Shown: piece by piece, positions 53,637 through 64,000 of the stretch
How the letters are laid out: each line of letters opens with the position of its first letter
Position numbering within the stretch: the stretch's first letter is position 1
Origin: Macrocystis pyrifera
Lineage: Eukaryota > Sar > Phaeophyceae > Laminariales > Laminariaceae
Direction: 5' to 3'
Length of the DNA stretch: 64,000 nucleotides
NCBI GenBank assembly: GCA_031763025.1
Contig: JASSKH010000009.1
Coordinates: 3,596,001 to 3,660,000 of the forward strand
Notes under the pieces: generated by a model
The model's input: the letters and a program-made list of their open reading frames with translations, nothing else
Database searches by the model: none
What the model was told of the DNA's origin: nothing
Program-made: the position numbers and the translations under genes

Positions 53637-56600
53637 TTAGCCGCCCTTGTTGAAACGGCTCTTGGCACTCGCCCCCGTGACCGCGGTTCCCTGCCTCCCG
53701 CGACTGATGCGGTCTTTCAGGGCGCCCGTCACCACCCTTCGCCTGGCCTTGAGCTTGTCGTTAAATTCGCCCTATCGACGGACGGACGGACGGACGGACG
53801 GCAGGTCGGTCGGAAGGAGACGCACAATATAAGAAAAGAGGGTAGGGATAGCCGAAACAAATGGCCCCACGCGCATCTTCCTACAAATATAAAACACGTT
53901 CGCAGACGTGGGGAAAAAAAACTTGTCGATACGTAGCAATAGGAAAAAAAAAAACAGGTGTATTTACGTGTCGGGTCAAACCTCGCGGGTCTGGCCGGGA
54001 TGGGGGTCTGGTAAAAGGGTGACCCGACCCGACCCGACCCCGCCTATTCCGTGAGATTTCAACAACTTCTTGGCCCAACCCGCGGGCAGGGTCACGACCC
54101 ATGAAAAGCTCTGAAGAAAACGTCTTAGTTTGTAAAAACAAGAAAAAAAAAAAACGTCTTCGAACAAAAAACACGTCAGTAGAAAAACACGTTCGTAGAA
54201 ACATTAACATACATATTGTCATGGAAACACAACGGGTGTACTCGTAGGAACAGAAAAAAACAATTCTTGAATAGCATGTTGGTACAAACATTTTTTTACG
54301 GAGGAATACAACCGCTACGAATACCGGTATCATACGAAATGTTAAAAAGTTTTGGGTGTTCCTCGGCCCGCCCCGCCGCCCGCAACAAAAACTCCTGTAG
54401 CGCAAAAACAAGAAAAAAAAAACTGTCTTGTACACCCTCACCCTTTCATAGGAGACGGCGGTGTGACCCCTTGACTGGCCGCTCCGTAAACTACAATCAG
54501 CGCAAGGCCAAAATATGTCTTCATCTCTTGTCAATAGGACAGCACTTCCGTTGTGTGGACAAAACAATCGGAATATATTCGGATTTAGGCGCATGTACAA
54601 GTGCGGTACTAAGAAGGGTAAGCGCGCCTCAAAAAGACCGGTCTCCCGTACGCTCTTGCTCCTGAATACTGCACAAGAGTCGCTTGTGCATTGACATGTA
54701 ATCCAAACAGTCCGTACGGCAAGGGACAGAGTGGTCACATAAGAGCATATTTTGCCTCCCACCTGTCTGGCTCGCATGCGCTCCCGCCCCACGCCCATTC
54801 GCTCCCGCACCAACACCTCTCTCTTGCGGTAGCGCTCCTGCAGGTGTTCCCTCTGAACCATGAGGCGTTTCCCTATCTTTCCCTTGGGTTTCAGGCCGGA
54901 GACTAGCAGGTAGTTGGCTCCCGATGCCAAAGTCGCCGCCCCCGTTCCGACGCTGCCCGTGTTTCGAATAAGTCCCCGGGGTGTTACCAGGGAGGCGAAA
55001 CGGTACGGGTGCGTGGAAGACGGGGTTAGGGGAGAGGGGGGGAGGGGAGTCGGGGTTCGGTGCGCAGATTAATGTCAGGCAAAAAAAAAAACGAACCACT
55101 TAATCTCCTCGGCTATACAGGGCTATCCTAGTTTTCCCCAATAGAGAGGATGCCTCCCTCAAGAGGGTATTATTAGGGTTACTCACGGGTCATGACCCCA
55201 ACGCGCGGGTCGGGTCAGGAACATTTCGAAACCTCACGTGGCGGAATGGGTCGGATCGGGTCGGGTCGGGTCGGGTTGGGTCAGGTCGGATCGGGCCACA
55301 GGAGGTTTTCAAACTTTCACAATTCACCCTTACCCGACCCGACCCGACCCGACCCGGCCCAACCTGGCTCGCGAGGTTCGAGCCGGTCCGTGAACAGCCC
55401 TGGTTATTTTAACTTAGTTGGAACCTCAGAGGGGAAAAGTGTCAAAACCAGAAATACGGTTACAGCGTCGGTCACACGTAGCAAGCAGCCGGGGCTGCTG
55501 GGGCAAGGGACAGGGGATGTGTCCGAACTGAAAAACGTAAGGAGACGTAGTACGACACAATGCAGTCGCAGGCACCATGATTATATTACTCGCATGATAC
55601 TGCTGTGCACGCTCCACCTCCAGCACAGCAGCAGGTTGCCGGATCGTGTCGTTGCGATACATATTGTCCACTCGTACGCAAAAGCCCGCCAACCACAACA
55701 ATAGACGGCATTATAAAGACCGCATTTCTCGAATATTAGGTCGCTACACCATGGTGTCCAGAAGGTCCACAAGGGCAAGGAGATATCTACTACCGTATTC
55801 GCCCCCAACTCTTCCTTGCTTCCTTCTTTGTCCCCTTTCCCCCCCCCCCCCCCCCCCCGAAACCACCAGTCACGGTACCGCGAACGTCGCGCAGGCACCG
55901 AGTTTACGCACGCCGGCGTCCCCCGCCCCTTCCCCCTGGTCGTTGAAACCCGACGTGCTCCGTCTCGGCATTGTAGGGATGCGAGGTCTATGGTCATACG
56001 ACTACGGCCATGCATAACAGGGAGTACCCCCCCCCCCCCCCCCCCCTCCCCCCTGCCCCCCCCCCCCCGGGACGTGTATGCCTAATTTCCTCTCACCAGA
56101 GGGCGGAGAAGATGGCGTCGCCAGGGACGAGGTAGACGGCGTTCGTGAGCCCCAGCCAGAGCGTTCCGAACTGCAGGACGGTGTTCACCTGACGGCGACA
56201 GAACGGTCGAGGACCATGGTTGAAAGACAATTGTTCACGTCGGACAGACCACGGCGACAGAACGATCGAGGACCATGGTTGAAAGACAATTGTTCACGTC
56301 GGACAAACCACGGCGACAAAACGATCGAGGACCATGGTTGAAAGACAAGTGTTCACGTCGGACAGACCACAACCTGCAGCAGACCATCTGCATCCCAATA
56401 AAAACGTGCCGGTGTGAGACGTTGTGCGGGACCGGTACTAGTACAGGCCCAACGAAGAAAAAAGTGGTACTGTAGATCATGAAGACTATTAGGCTGTCAT
56501 GCGGCAACATGAGCTACTGTGGTTCATACAGAATCGGGAAACTACTGTATGTTCCCTGAACGATCTAGATTGTGCAGGTGGGAATCGATCACCTTCTCGT

Positions 56601-59600
56601 CGACGTGTGCGGTTGTTGAAGGGCGAAGGCGTGGTGGAGTAAGCGGTGACAGCAGTGGCAGTAAAAGGAGCAGCTACCACGGACCCACGTTGACGACAGA
56701 ATCAGCACCACAGTGAAGGCAGAAGCAGCAGCAGCAGCAAGCAGCAGCAGCAGCAGCAGCAGCAACAGCTGAGCCGTAACAACACAAACCCCAACACCAC
56801 CAACACCACCACGAACACCACGCACACCATCACCAGAACCAACTCCACCGCTAACACCAGCACCGCCACCAACACCCCCACCAACACCATCACGCCCACA
56901 GACTACGCGACCTCTCGACGCAACAAACCAACCCTCCACACCTGTACGACAGCGAATGCCACCGACACTCTTGGCGCACAGGGAACACTCAACACCCCCC
57001 TGGCAAACCTCACTGCACACACACACGAGTCGCGAACAACCATGACCCATCCACCCGCCGCGGTCCAAAAGGCAATTATATAAGCGACTGTTTCGTAAGG
57101 GGGAACGTAGTTTTCAGAACCAATTATGGTGCGCAAACATAGCGAGAAAGATCATTTTCGGGTCCATCGCAGGTGCCGATTCTTACTACATATGCCCACC
57201 CCCAATACGAAGGAAGGGTGCTGGTGGAAGTATCGTATGACACTATCACACCGGGTGATAAGATAACAAACCCCTCGGACGAACTTCAAAGCTGTTTTTC
57301 TCGACAACGGGGAGGGCGTACTGAATACGACGAGCGACGCGTCTACTATGAAAAGGAAGATGTCGACGAGATGTTTCCACAGCCGCCATTTTCGTTTTGT
57401 GCTCGCGCGCGCAGCCATGTCTTGGGGGGAGGAAATCGGTCCTAAAATTCGGCCCAGGGGGTGTGTGGTGTGTTATCTTATCACACGTGTGATAAGGTAC
57501 ATAACTTTCGCCGACTGTGTGCGTTGGAATAAGACACAGAAAAAAACACACGAATCGTTTGTCGGAGATTTTCGGTCGTGCGGCGCACATCTCCGGCCTC
57601 AGCTGTTACGGGTGGGCATATGTAGCAATCAGAAACCAAAGAGGGTGTGTAAACCTGGGGGGACACATGGCTTTTGATTTCGTTGTGGGTTCTGCATACT
57701 GTGCCCCCCCCCGTAATAGCTAATGCGCTAGTTGGTGAAAGGCCTATCTGGTACGAAATAAGTGCGTGGAAGGAGGTCATAACAAAAAAACAAAAGAAGG
57801 GGTGTCGAAATGAGGCACATGCCGGTAAATATAATCATCCATGGCGTGGAAAAATGCCGATGTTTGTTGTTTGTTGTTTTTTTGTTTTCTCGTTTGTTGT
57901 TTTTGTTATTGTTATTGATAATGTTTTCGTTCTTTGTTACTTATGGTACGTACGTATATTTCCATTTTTGTTTCTGTATCCCCGACAGAGATCTGGTGGT
58001 GGTTTTGATTGCGGGCGATCGGCGGGAAAACCTTAAAACCTTCAGCTAGTTGGCTTGTACGTCGGCGGCCGTCGTTTGCGCGTTTTTGTGTTAAAAACAA
58101 CAATTTGAGGACACTCTCGGTCGGACGGCGTGCAGATTTCCGGCTCCATCTAGCTAAAAAAAAAGGGCTCACATGTCTTAGGTGCCTCATAATATTTTCG
58201 AAAGCCGCAAATCTCTTACTTTAACCAGGTCAAGCAGGGCCCTTGTATTCAGGGCTGTTTCACGGGTCGGGTCAAACCACGCGGGTCAGGTCGGGTCGGG
58301 ACGGGTGAGGGTGACCCGACCCAACCCGAGAGTTCGAAAACTTCGTGACCCGATCCGACCCGACCCGACCCGACCCGACCCGACCCGAGCCGTGAGATTT
58401 AAAAAAATCCCGACCCGACCCGCGGGTCGGATCATGACCCGTAAAGAGTCTTGGTTATATTGTGGGTGGCCGTGTAAATTAGCACGGAATGGTTTTCACC
58501 CACAAGCAGCAGGCTTGGCTTGCCTTGCTGAGGGTGCTTGGGGTGACTTTGTAGTCCAGGGAGTTAGGGTCGAAGAAAGCGTCGCCTTCTCTCCTCGTCT
58601 TGTAACGGTACGCCAGCGAGCCCAAGATCAGGAGTGCGTCGCGGCCCACCATCACCGCCTGGAGGTATGGTGCGGCAAGAAATCGGGCAAGGAAGAGAGC
58701 CGTTCAGCAAGGGAGGGAGAAAGGAACGGAGGGAGGAGGGAAAGGAGGAAGGAAAGAAGCACCCAAGGGGGCAAGCGAGCAAGCCAGAAAGCAAGCAAGC
58801 AAATAAACACGTAAGCCAGAAAGCTAGCCAGAAGGCAAGCAAGCAAGCCAGCCAGCAAGCAAACAAAAGCAAGCAAGCAGTCAAAAACAAGCAAGCAAAC
58901 AAAAGCAAGCGGGCCCGCCATACACCGTGTAAAGAAAAAAGAACGAAAAAAAAGCGAGGGGAGGAGGGGGGGGCAGGGAGGGGTGACCCTCGCGGCGGCA
59001 CGAAGCAATGCAGACCAGACACGTTTCCAATCTTCCGCCCCTCCCTCTGGTCCTTCCCATTACCCCTCCCCCCCCCCCCTTTGCTGTCCCTGGAAGTGGC
59101 CACACCGGAAAAAAATTAACTCATTGAAGCTGCCATTCATATGCAAGTTTGTCTCACAAGTGTTTCTTAGCAGGATGCAGCTCACCATTCATGCGACTCG
59201 CCCAACACCTCACGGCGCTTCGCGCTTGGTGCCAGGTATATCTGCCCGGTCAGTGAAAACCCGACGTGCTCCGTCCCGGCATTGTAGGGATACGATAGAC
59301 TATGGTCGTACGACTACGGCCATGCATGATACCGAGTACACCCCTCCTTGCCGGGAAAAACCCGACAAGCTCTGTCCCGGCATTGTAGGGATGCGAGGGT
59401 CTATGGCCATAATATACGACTACGGCCATGCATGACATGAATAGACCCCCGCCACCCCTCCCTCTCAGTGGCCTCTTTCTCACCACGAGAGCGGGGGGGG
59501 ACGATCCCCTGTTGCCCAAGCGCCAACGCCACCGTGGTAACCATAATCTTGTCCGCCAATGGGTCCAAGAACCCTCCCAACACTGACTGGTATGGTTGCA

Positions 59601-59814
59601 AACAACAGCACCAATGAATGGGATGATGATGATGATGATGATGACAATGGTGATGATGATGATGTATGATGATGAGGATGGTAATGATGATGACGATGAC
59701 GATAACGATGGCGATGGCATAATCGCGGTAAAAATAGCAAGCACCGCCAAAAAAAAAAAAACGGGCGAAGCAGAGAGAACGGAACAAGCGCGGGGGGGGG
59801 GGGGGGGGGGGGGT

Positions 59815-59853
<39 letters not shown>

Positions 59854-59854
59854 A

Positions 59855-59891
<37 letters not shown>

Positions 59892-60382
59892 GGAGGGGCG
59901 TAAGGGAATGTGCAAAACGGTTCGCGCAAATATGCGAAACCTTCGCTTGTGCGCGAAGACGGTTGACGCGGGCGGGGAGCGTTTGGTGTCCGGAGTCTTC
60001 CCAATTGAAAGCAGTTGCAGTGTTACTGACTGTACGTGGAAGCTAATTCTTGCCTTCTGGTCCCAGTTCCGAGCGATGTAGCCGTCCAGCCAATCCGTCA
60101 AGCTTGCCGCCAGCAGCCCTGTAGAGAGAAGGTCCAAAACAAAAGAGTTGGGAATCAAAGATGGTCGGACAACAGCAGCAAACATGCCAAGAAACATGGT
60201 ACACACCATTATTTTTTCGAGGAGCCCTGGCCTCCTGAGATGCACGCTCTCCTGAGGCGCATTCCTCTGACCACTCGCGCGTGACACGACAGCAGTAGTA
60301 CTACTAGTGCTGCCAGTACTGCTGCTGCTGCTGCTGCTGCTACAGCTTTTGCTACTACAAATGCTACTACTACTAGTACCAT

Positions 60383-60420
<38 letters not shown>

Positions 60421-60938
60421 TCTACTACTACTACCTACTACTGCACTACTACTACGACCACTGCAGTGGACCCTCTGTAGTGCCGGTTGCCCGCTGAAGT
60501 GCATGTGGAATCACTTGGCATAGATGATATTCATCATTGTGGTAGTGTGCGGAGTAGTGCCGCTTGCTGCTACAGTGCCGGTATTGTAGGCTGGCGCGTG
60601 TCGGCACTATAGAGGGACTACGACTACTACTACAACTCCTACTTCTGCCGTACAGCAAGGCATTCTACTGGTGTACGACTACAGAAATATACTCTGTAAT
60701 ACAGTAGTAGACACAAACGATAAAAAAGCACCGCGGTCGGTGTAAGGAAAACTAGCCCGCGCGCCCGCAAGGTGCTGCCATTATCAGCCAAACATTTTCC
60801 GGGATTTTTCCTGGTACTTTCCTCACCCGCGAGAGCGAGTTCGTGCTGGGACGTGACGATGAGGCCCGCGAGGACAGGACAGAAGCAAATCCTTCCGATG
60901 GTGATGACATTGGGGACGGTCCAGACGCGCGAAGATTC
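53637..60938 (-). CDS. CLS: cardiolipin synthase, CDP-alcohol phosphatidyltransferase type (5' end not found)
   Basis: Transfers a phosphatidyl group from CDP-diacylglycerol to phosphatidylglycerol, normally in the mitochondrial inner membrane. Exons: 60938-60827 (TVPNVITIGRICFCPVLAGL), 60118-60054 (LTDWLDGYIARNWDQK), 59586 to about 59503 (SVLGGFLDPLADKIMV), 58658-58524 (MVGRDALLILGSLAYRYK), 56188-56097 (VNTVLQFGTLWLGLTNAVYL), 54952-54763 (SGANYLLVSGLKPKGKIGKR), 53771-53637 (ending RFNKGG, TAA). Joined, exons 2 and 3 give the full signature DGxxAR-x8-GxxxD-xxxD. SK|VNTVLQ across a junction is typical of cardiolipin synthases rather than PGP synthases. Two introns start with GC (AAG|GCAAG after 60054 and 58524). 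The 59.5-kb exon ends in a C8 run, where the frame to the next exon is uncertain. At least one 5' exon, carrying the start and probably the targeting peptide, lies right of 60938. The C-terminal tail is unusually basic. Confidence 0.87.
53955..54113. mobile_element. hAT-like (GGGTC)n element in an intron of the CLS gene
   Basis: CAGGTGTATTTACGTGTCGGG at the left, GACCCGACCCGACCCGACC inside, and GACCCATGAAAAGCTCTG at the right: a diverged form of the CAGGG ends of 7649-8530. Confidence 0.6.
55174..55402. mobile_element. hAT-like (GGGTC)n element
   Basis: Left end TTAGGGTTACTCACGGGTCA, right end GGTCCGTGAACAGCCCTG, with GGGTCGGGTC and GACCCGACCC subterminal blocks. Flanks GTATTATT and GTTATTTT are similar but not identical 8-mers. 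Confidence 0.65.
55925..56070 (+). mobile_element. family P 3' fragment with C tail
   Basis: GACGTGCTCCGTCTCGGC, GGGATGCGAGG-type words and CTACGGCCATGCATAACAG, then GAGTAC and C-rich tract 56027-56068. Directly downstream (in gene sense) of a CLS exon. Confidence 0.7.
56191..56367. repeat. three tandem copies of a 59-bp unit
   Basis: Each unit has CGGCGACA, GATCGAGGACCATGG, TTGAAAGACAA and TTCACGTCGGACA. Units begin at 56191, 56250 and 56309 with one to four differences. They end three bases from the acceptor of the 56188-56097 exon, so they lie within that intron. Confidence 0.85.
56715..56900. repeat. (CAG)n and ACC-rich simple sequence
   Basis: CAG run at 56722-56770, then ACCACCAACACC-type repeats to about 56890. 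Intronic in the CLS gene. Confidence 0.75.
57171..57640. mobile_element. TIR element (family M) with a palindromic inner repeat
   Basis: Outer ends GATTCTTACTACATATGCCC (57179) and the approximate inverse GGGCATATGTAGCAATCAG (about 57613). Inner inverted repeats ATCACACCGGGTGATAAG (57245) and CTTATCACACGTGTGATAAG (57477) are each self-palindromic. The part between matches 18220-18540 in reverse, and one outer end recurs at 35480. Non-coding; superfamily unknown. Confidence 0.65.
58250..58453. mobile_element. hAT-like (GGGTC)n element
   Basis: Starts CAGGGCTGTTTCACGGGTC, ends GACCCGTAAAGAGTCTTG. Flanks CTTGTATT and GTTATATT agree at six of eight positions. It lies 71 bp from the 58658-58524 exon end, in the intron. 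Confidence 0.7.
58740..58915. repeat. degenerate (AAGC)n microsatellite
   Basis: GCAAGCAAGC tetramers mixed with AGCCAGAAAGC and AAACAAA words. Same tetramer class as the GCTT run at 21548-21693. Intronic in the CLS gene. Confidence 0.8.
59085..59460 (+). mobile_element. family P, two consecutive partial copies
   Basis: Copy one (59085-59348) runs from CTGGAAGTGGCCACACC to ACCGAGTACACCCCTCC. Copy two (59350-59455) repeats only GGCATTGTAGGGATGCG to GCATGACATGAATAGACCC. Both are in the CLS intron. Confidence 0.7.
59620..59715. repeat. (GAT)n microsatellite
   Basis: GATGATGATG and GACGATGACGATAACG trinucleotide-type repeats, just upstream (in gene sense) of the CLS 59586 exon acceptor. Confidence 0.8.
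59792..59890. repeat. roughly 100-nt G-rich run
   Basis: Almost pure G, broken by single T and by one TAC (GGTACGGG), which could be the eroded GAGTAC junction of a poly(C)-tailed element. In the CLS intron. Confidence 0.8.
60295..60460. repeat. (TAC/TGC)n trinucleotide repeats
   Basis: GCTGCTGCTG (60320-60345) and TACTACTACT (60380-60420) blocks, in the CLS intron. Confidence 0.85.
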
Positions 60939-61399
60939 CTGCACGATAAATTAAAGCAAGATTAGAGACACCCAATTATCCCAACATTTTTGGATGCGTT
61001 GGACTTCCGGGTTTTTTTTCCGTGTCCCCTGTTGTACGGCGAAGCAAGCAACGTGGTAACAATAACCAAGTTCGAAAATAGGTGAAGAGTCCAGAATTAG
61101 ATGGAGGGATAGACGCAGAGAGTGCCGGGGGGGTCAGAACTGGATGTTGTTGCTTCGAGATGGTGTTTTTTCGGAGCAAATACCTGTGCATTCTACCAGG
61201 TACGTGTGATACGATACGTAGCGCTTTAATGTACTTTCGACCGACGCAGCACGGCAGTGCTACGTACTCGAACTCTACATTGCTTGTACGTAATCACAAG
61301 CAGTGATGAGGTGATGCTGTGATGCTGTGTTACTATCACTACTACTACAACTACAACTATAATATTACTACTACTGTATACTGCCATTAAAATAATGTT

Positions 61400-63400
61400 C
61401 ACACCTCGGATAACGTAATGTTAGGCGTCAGCGAAAAAAACACGTAACATTACGTTACTACGTTACCTACTTTCTGGATTTTGTGATAACATAGTGTTAT
61501 TACGGGGGTCCATAGTTAACGGGACCAAATTTTGTTAGTAAAAATAGTCAAATATATAGGTTTTTATGTACACCATAGGTCCTGTTAACTATGGACCCCC
61601 GTAATAGTGTGTTATGATATTGGCGGGCGATCGCGTAACATTATGTTAGAGTGTTACCTTGATCTCGTACTGACCGCAGTATATGTCATACGGTGTTAGG
61701 GTATGCAGCCCATAGCGAGAACACTATGTTAGCGTGTTAGCGGAATTCCTGGTGGTTACCGTAACACACGTTAAAGGGATAACGTACATGGTCACTTAAA
61801 CGTTAATATTATGTTACCGTGTTAGCGGCATCAGCCCGTAGCGAGTAACGTTATGTTAGTGTGTCAGCGGGATTGTTCGTGCTACCGTAACACCCTTTCG
61901 ACGGATAACGTACACGGCCAAATAAACGCGTACATAACACTATGTTAGTGTGTTAGTGAAATTCCTAGGGGCTATCGTAACACACGTTAGAGAGATGACG
62001 TGCATGGTCAACACAACGTTAACATTAGGTTACTGTATCAGCCGCAGCAGCAGTCCGTTTCGAGCGACGTTATGTGAGGGTATTACGGAAGTCTTGCTAC
62101 CATAACAACATAACATACGTCAAACGGATAACGCATATGATCGATAAAACACTATTAATAGCATTATGTTAATGTTGTTAACTCGTATGCAATGTATGTA
62201 GTGACACAAGTTAGTAGATAACGTACACCCCCAATCTAAACTCAACAATATGTTACTGCCGTGTTAACTCGTACGTGCGAGTGTGCAGATTACGTTATAG
62301 ATGGATAACGTAATGTGTTATAGATGGATAACGTACTGGCGGGGTTTCCACAAAAACAAATGAGGCGTTTTTTTTGCGGGGATCCCTCCTAAATATCCCC
62401 TGTTGGGAGTTTTAAAATATGAAGGCGTTTTTTTTACCGGGGATGCCATGCTATCCTCCCCCCCGGGGATATTTTTGTAGGTATCCCCTACTGGGATGTC
62501 GGCGAAATTGGATAACACGGCTAAGCTATGTTACTCCCACACGCCCGCTTTACCACTAACACAGGTAACACATGTTAGATCTCGGGAAGATCCAAAGGGT
62601 AACGTAGTAACATTACGTTAGAACGACTTCGGCCCCAACGGTAACTCAGTAACATAAAGTTAGACCCGGATTGGTTTTTATGGTAACACGGTAACGGAAT
62701 GTTACCATCAGATCTTTACTGACGGTAACACCGTAACATAATGTTACAGGGACTTCCGCATTTAGGCTAACATCCTAACATAATGTTAGCGTATGGCCGG
62801 CTAAGACTGTAACGTATCTAACGTACGTTAAGTGTTACGTTATCCGACCCTAAGGCAATCAGATGGGGGGTCCAGATAACGTAGTGTTAGTAGTGCTGGT
62901 CATTGCGTTATGTTACGTTAGTATGTTATCTGTAACACAATGTTATGTGTTAGTAGTGCTGGCGAACATGGTAACGTTATGTTAGGGTGCTATGTATAAC
63001 ACTCCTCCTAAGGGTAACATAATGTTATTGTGTTACGTCTAACGCTGCGTCGACAATAACATTATGTTATCGTGTTAGTAAACATGCAGATATCGATCTG
63101 GGAATGTTAGAGTGATAACGTACGTGTTTGGTCAAGTCCTAACACTGTGTTACGGTGTTAGTTCAACGCCTGATCACAGCATAACATAATGTTAGTGTAC
63201 CAGAGCTGGACGAGACCGAGCAGCAACATAACGTTAAGGCTCGAGCACGTTCGTGGGTTTCCAGTTAACACTGTGTTACCGCGTTACCGTGATCGCTCCT
63301 CTAGTGCTAACGCTATGTTAGTACGTTACCACGTTCCTGTGTTAGGCCCCATAACGTAGATAAGTGTTATCCGAGTGTTACGTTATCCGAGGTGTGATAA
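61400..63400. repeat. array of palindromic TAAC...GTTA words
   Basis: About 2 kb with roughly forty imperfect palindromes of the form TAACATNATGTTA or TAACNNTNNGTTA (for example near 61447, 61640, 61812, 62727, 62778, 63018 and 63060). Each is commonly followed after 3-8 nt by GTGTTA or preceded by TAACAC, plus GGATAACGTAC words about every 100-150 bp. Spacing is irregular (mostly 30-60 bp), so it is not a simple tandem satellite. There is no open frame of note. It is interrupted by a MITE (61500-61604) and by a roughly 180-bp unrelated block (62340-62510). Confidence 0.75.
61500..61604. mobile_element. Tc1-like MITE (TTACGGGGGTCC family) inside the palindromic array
   Basis: Perfect-looking ends TTACGGGGGTCCATAGTTAA and TTAACTATGGACCCCCGTAA flanked by TA at 61498-61499 and 61605-61606. 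The most intact copy in the window. Confidence 0.85.
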
Positions 63401-63404
63401 TGTT

Positions 63405-64000
63405 GCTGCTACTGCTGTTGCTGCTCCTACTATTCATAATAAAGCAGTGCTCCTGATGTCACTACCACTGCTGCTGCTAGTACACCAGAACTCCACTCTG
63501 TACGTGTAATTAGAGTGCTACAGCAGTAGCCGTCTTAAAGCAGGTGCCGGATTCAGCGGTAGTCAATTCAGTTCCATAGTTGACCTTCTGCCAATGGCAA
63601 ACGTTCTGGTTCTTGATTGAAAAGTAGAACATCTGCGACTCCCTCGTACCAAGTACTCTACCAAGTACTCTACTCCGTACTACAATGCCATGGTTCGGAA
63701 ACTGTTGGGGTCAACTCCAGAAATACGGTCAAAACCACCCTGACTGAGTCGGCGTGCCGTTAGGTTTGTGTCCACATCACGAAGGTACAGCGGTACTTTG
63801 GGCAATGAGCGCTGGCGATATAAATATAAGGTGCTTCCTGCGGCGAATTTGCTTGTGCCGTCAACTGACGACGCAAACCACTCCCAGTATACCGTTTTAT
63901 GGCTAGTACGCGCAGTAGTACTATTGCGCTGTTGCACTGCAAACATATCATACGCATTATGTACCCTGGTCTAAAACACTAATTCTTCTATGTATACTTG
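63405..64000. other. no recognised feature
   Basis: CTG/TGC-rich near 63400-63480. A minus-strand frame at 63680-63946 has no recognisable family. Confidence 0.35.

Noticed and set aside
59250-60287. 345-codon minus-strand frame read as one protein
   Set aside because: It runs through an intron full of G-run and GAT repeats; only its segment 60118-60054 is an exon of the CLS gene.

Overview
The window looks like nuclear DNA of a eukaryote. Four genes are split by introns of roughly 0.3 to 4 kb, and most of the rest is interspersed repeats, nested DNA transposons, LINE/SINE copies and simple-sequence DNA. A flagellated heterokont alga (stramenopile), possibly brown-alga-like, is my best guess. 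That rests on long introns, a P-loop sulfotransferase-like gene of a type I associate with heterokont algae, and the repeat load. It is inference, not something the sequence proves.

Host genes. (1) A 12-exon plus-strand gene at 18.9-27.7 kb encodes a sulfotransferase-like P-loop protein. All exons join in phase, including an 11-nt micro-exon. (2) A minus-strand ribonuclease-inhibitor-type leucine-rich-repeat gene runs from 42.4 to 36.1 kb. (3) A divergent plus-strand gene of unknown function, perhaps with EF-hand-like helices, runs from 43.9 to 47.9 kb; about 1.5 kb separates it from gene 2. (4) A minus-strand cardiolipin synthase (CDP-alcohol phosphatidyltransferase) runs from at least 60.9 to 53.6 kb. 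It has a perfect catalytic signature split across an intron and two GC-AG introns. A possible exon touches the left edge.

Repeats by region. 0-10 kb: a roughly 0.9-kb terminal-inverted-repeat (TIR) DNA element, a 187-bp MITE, a tandem duplication, an 882-bp hAT-like element with an exact 8-bp target duplication, and foldback elements. 10-15 kb: a nest of one non-LTR retrotransposon family (LINE-A), a tRNA-derived SINE and a roughly 100-bp dispersed repeat. 15-18.6 kb: a MITE nested in another copy of itself, a full copy of the 0.9-kb element, and a roughly 30-bp minisatellite. 20-30 kb (introns and downstream of gene 1): repeats ending in poly(C), long G/C runs and microsatellites. 31-35 kb: tRNA-like tandem repeats carrying 260-bp elements at one site. 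36-42 kb (introns of gene 2): a second LINE (LINE-B) and a SINE-like partner, both ending in GAGTAC plus poly(C). 48-53 kb: a broken Ty1/copia-type fossil fragment and SINE copies. 53-61 kb (introns of gene 4): hAT-like elements, poly(C)-tailed repeats and a 59-bp triplication. 61.4-63.4 kb: an unusual 2-kb array of palindromic TAAC...GTTA words with no coding content.

The genes do not form an operon or an obvious pathway. The likeliest new biology is the poly(C)-tailed LINE/SINE pair, the palindromic-word array, and the extreme over-representation of the word TACC(A/T)GGTA. Exons in gene 3, and possibly gene 4 and LINE-A, slip frame by one base at short G/C runs, which may be assembly error rather than gene decay.
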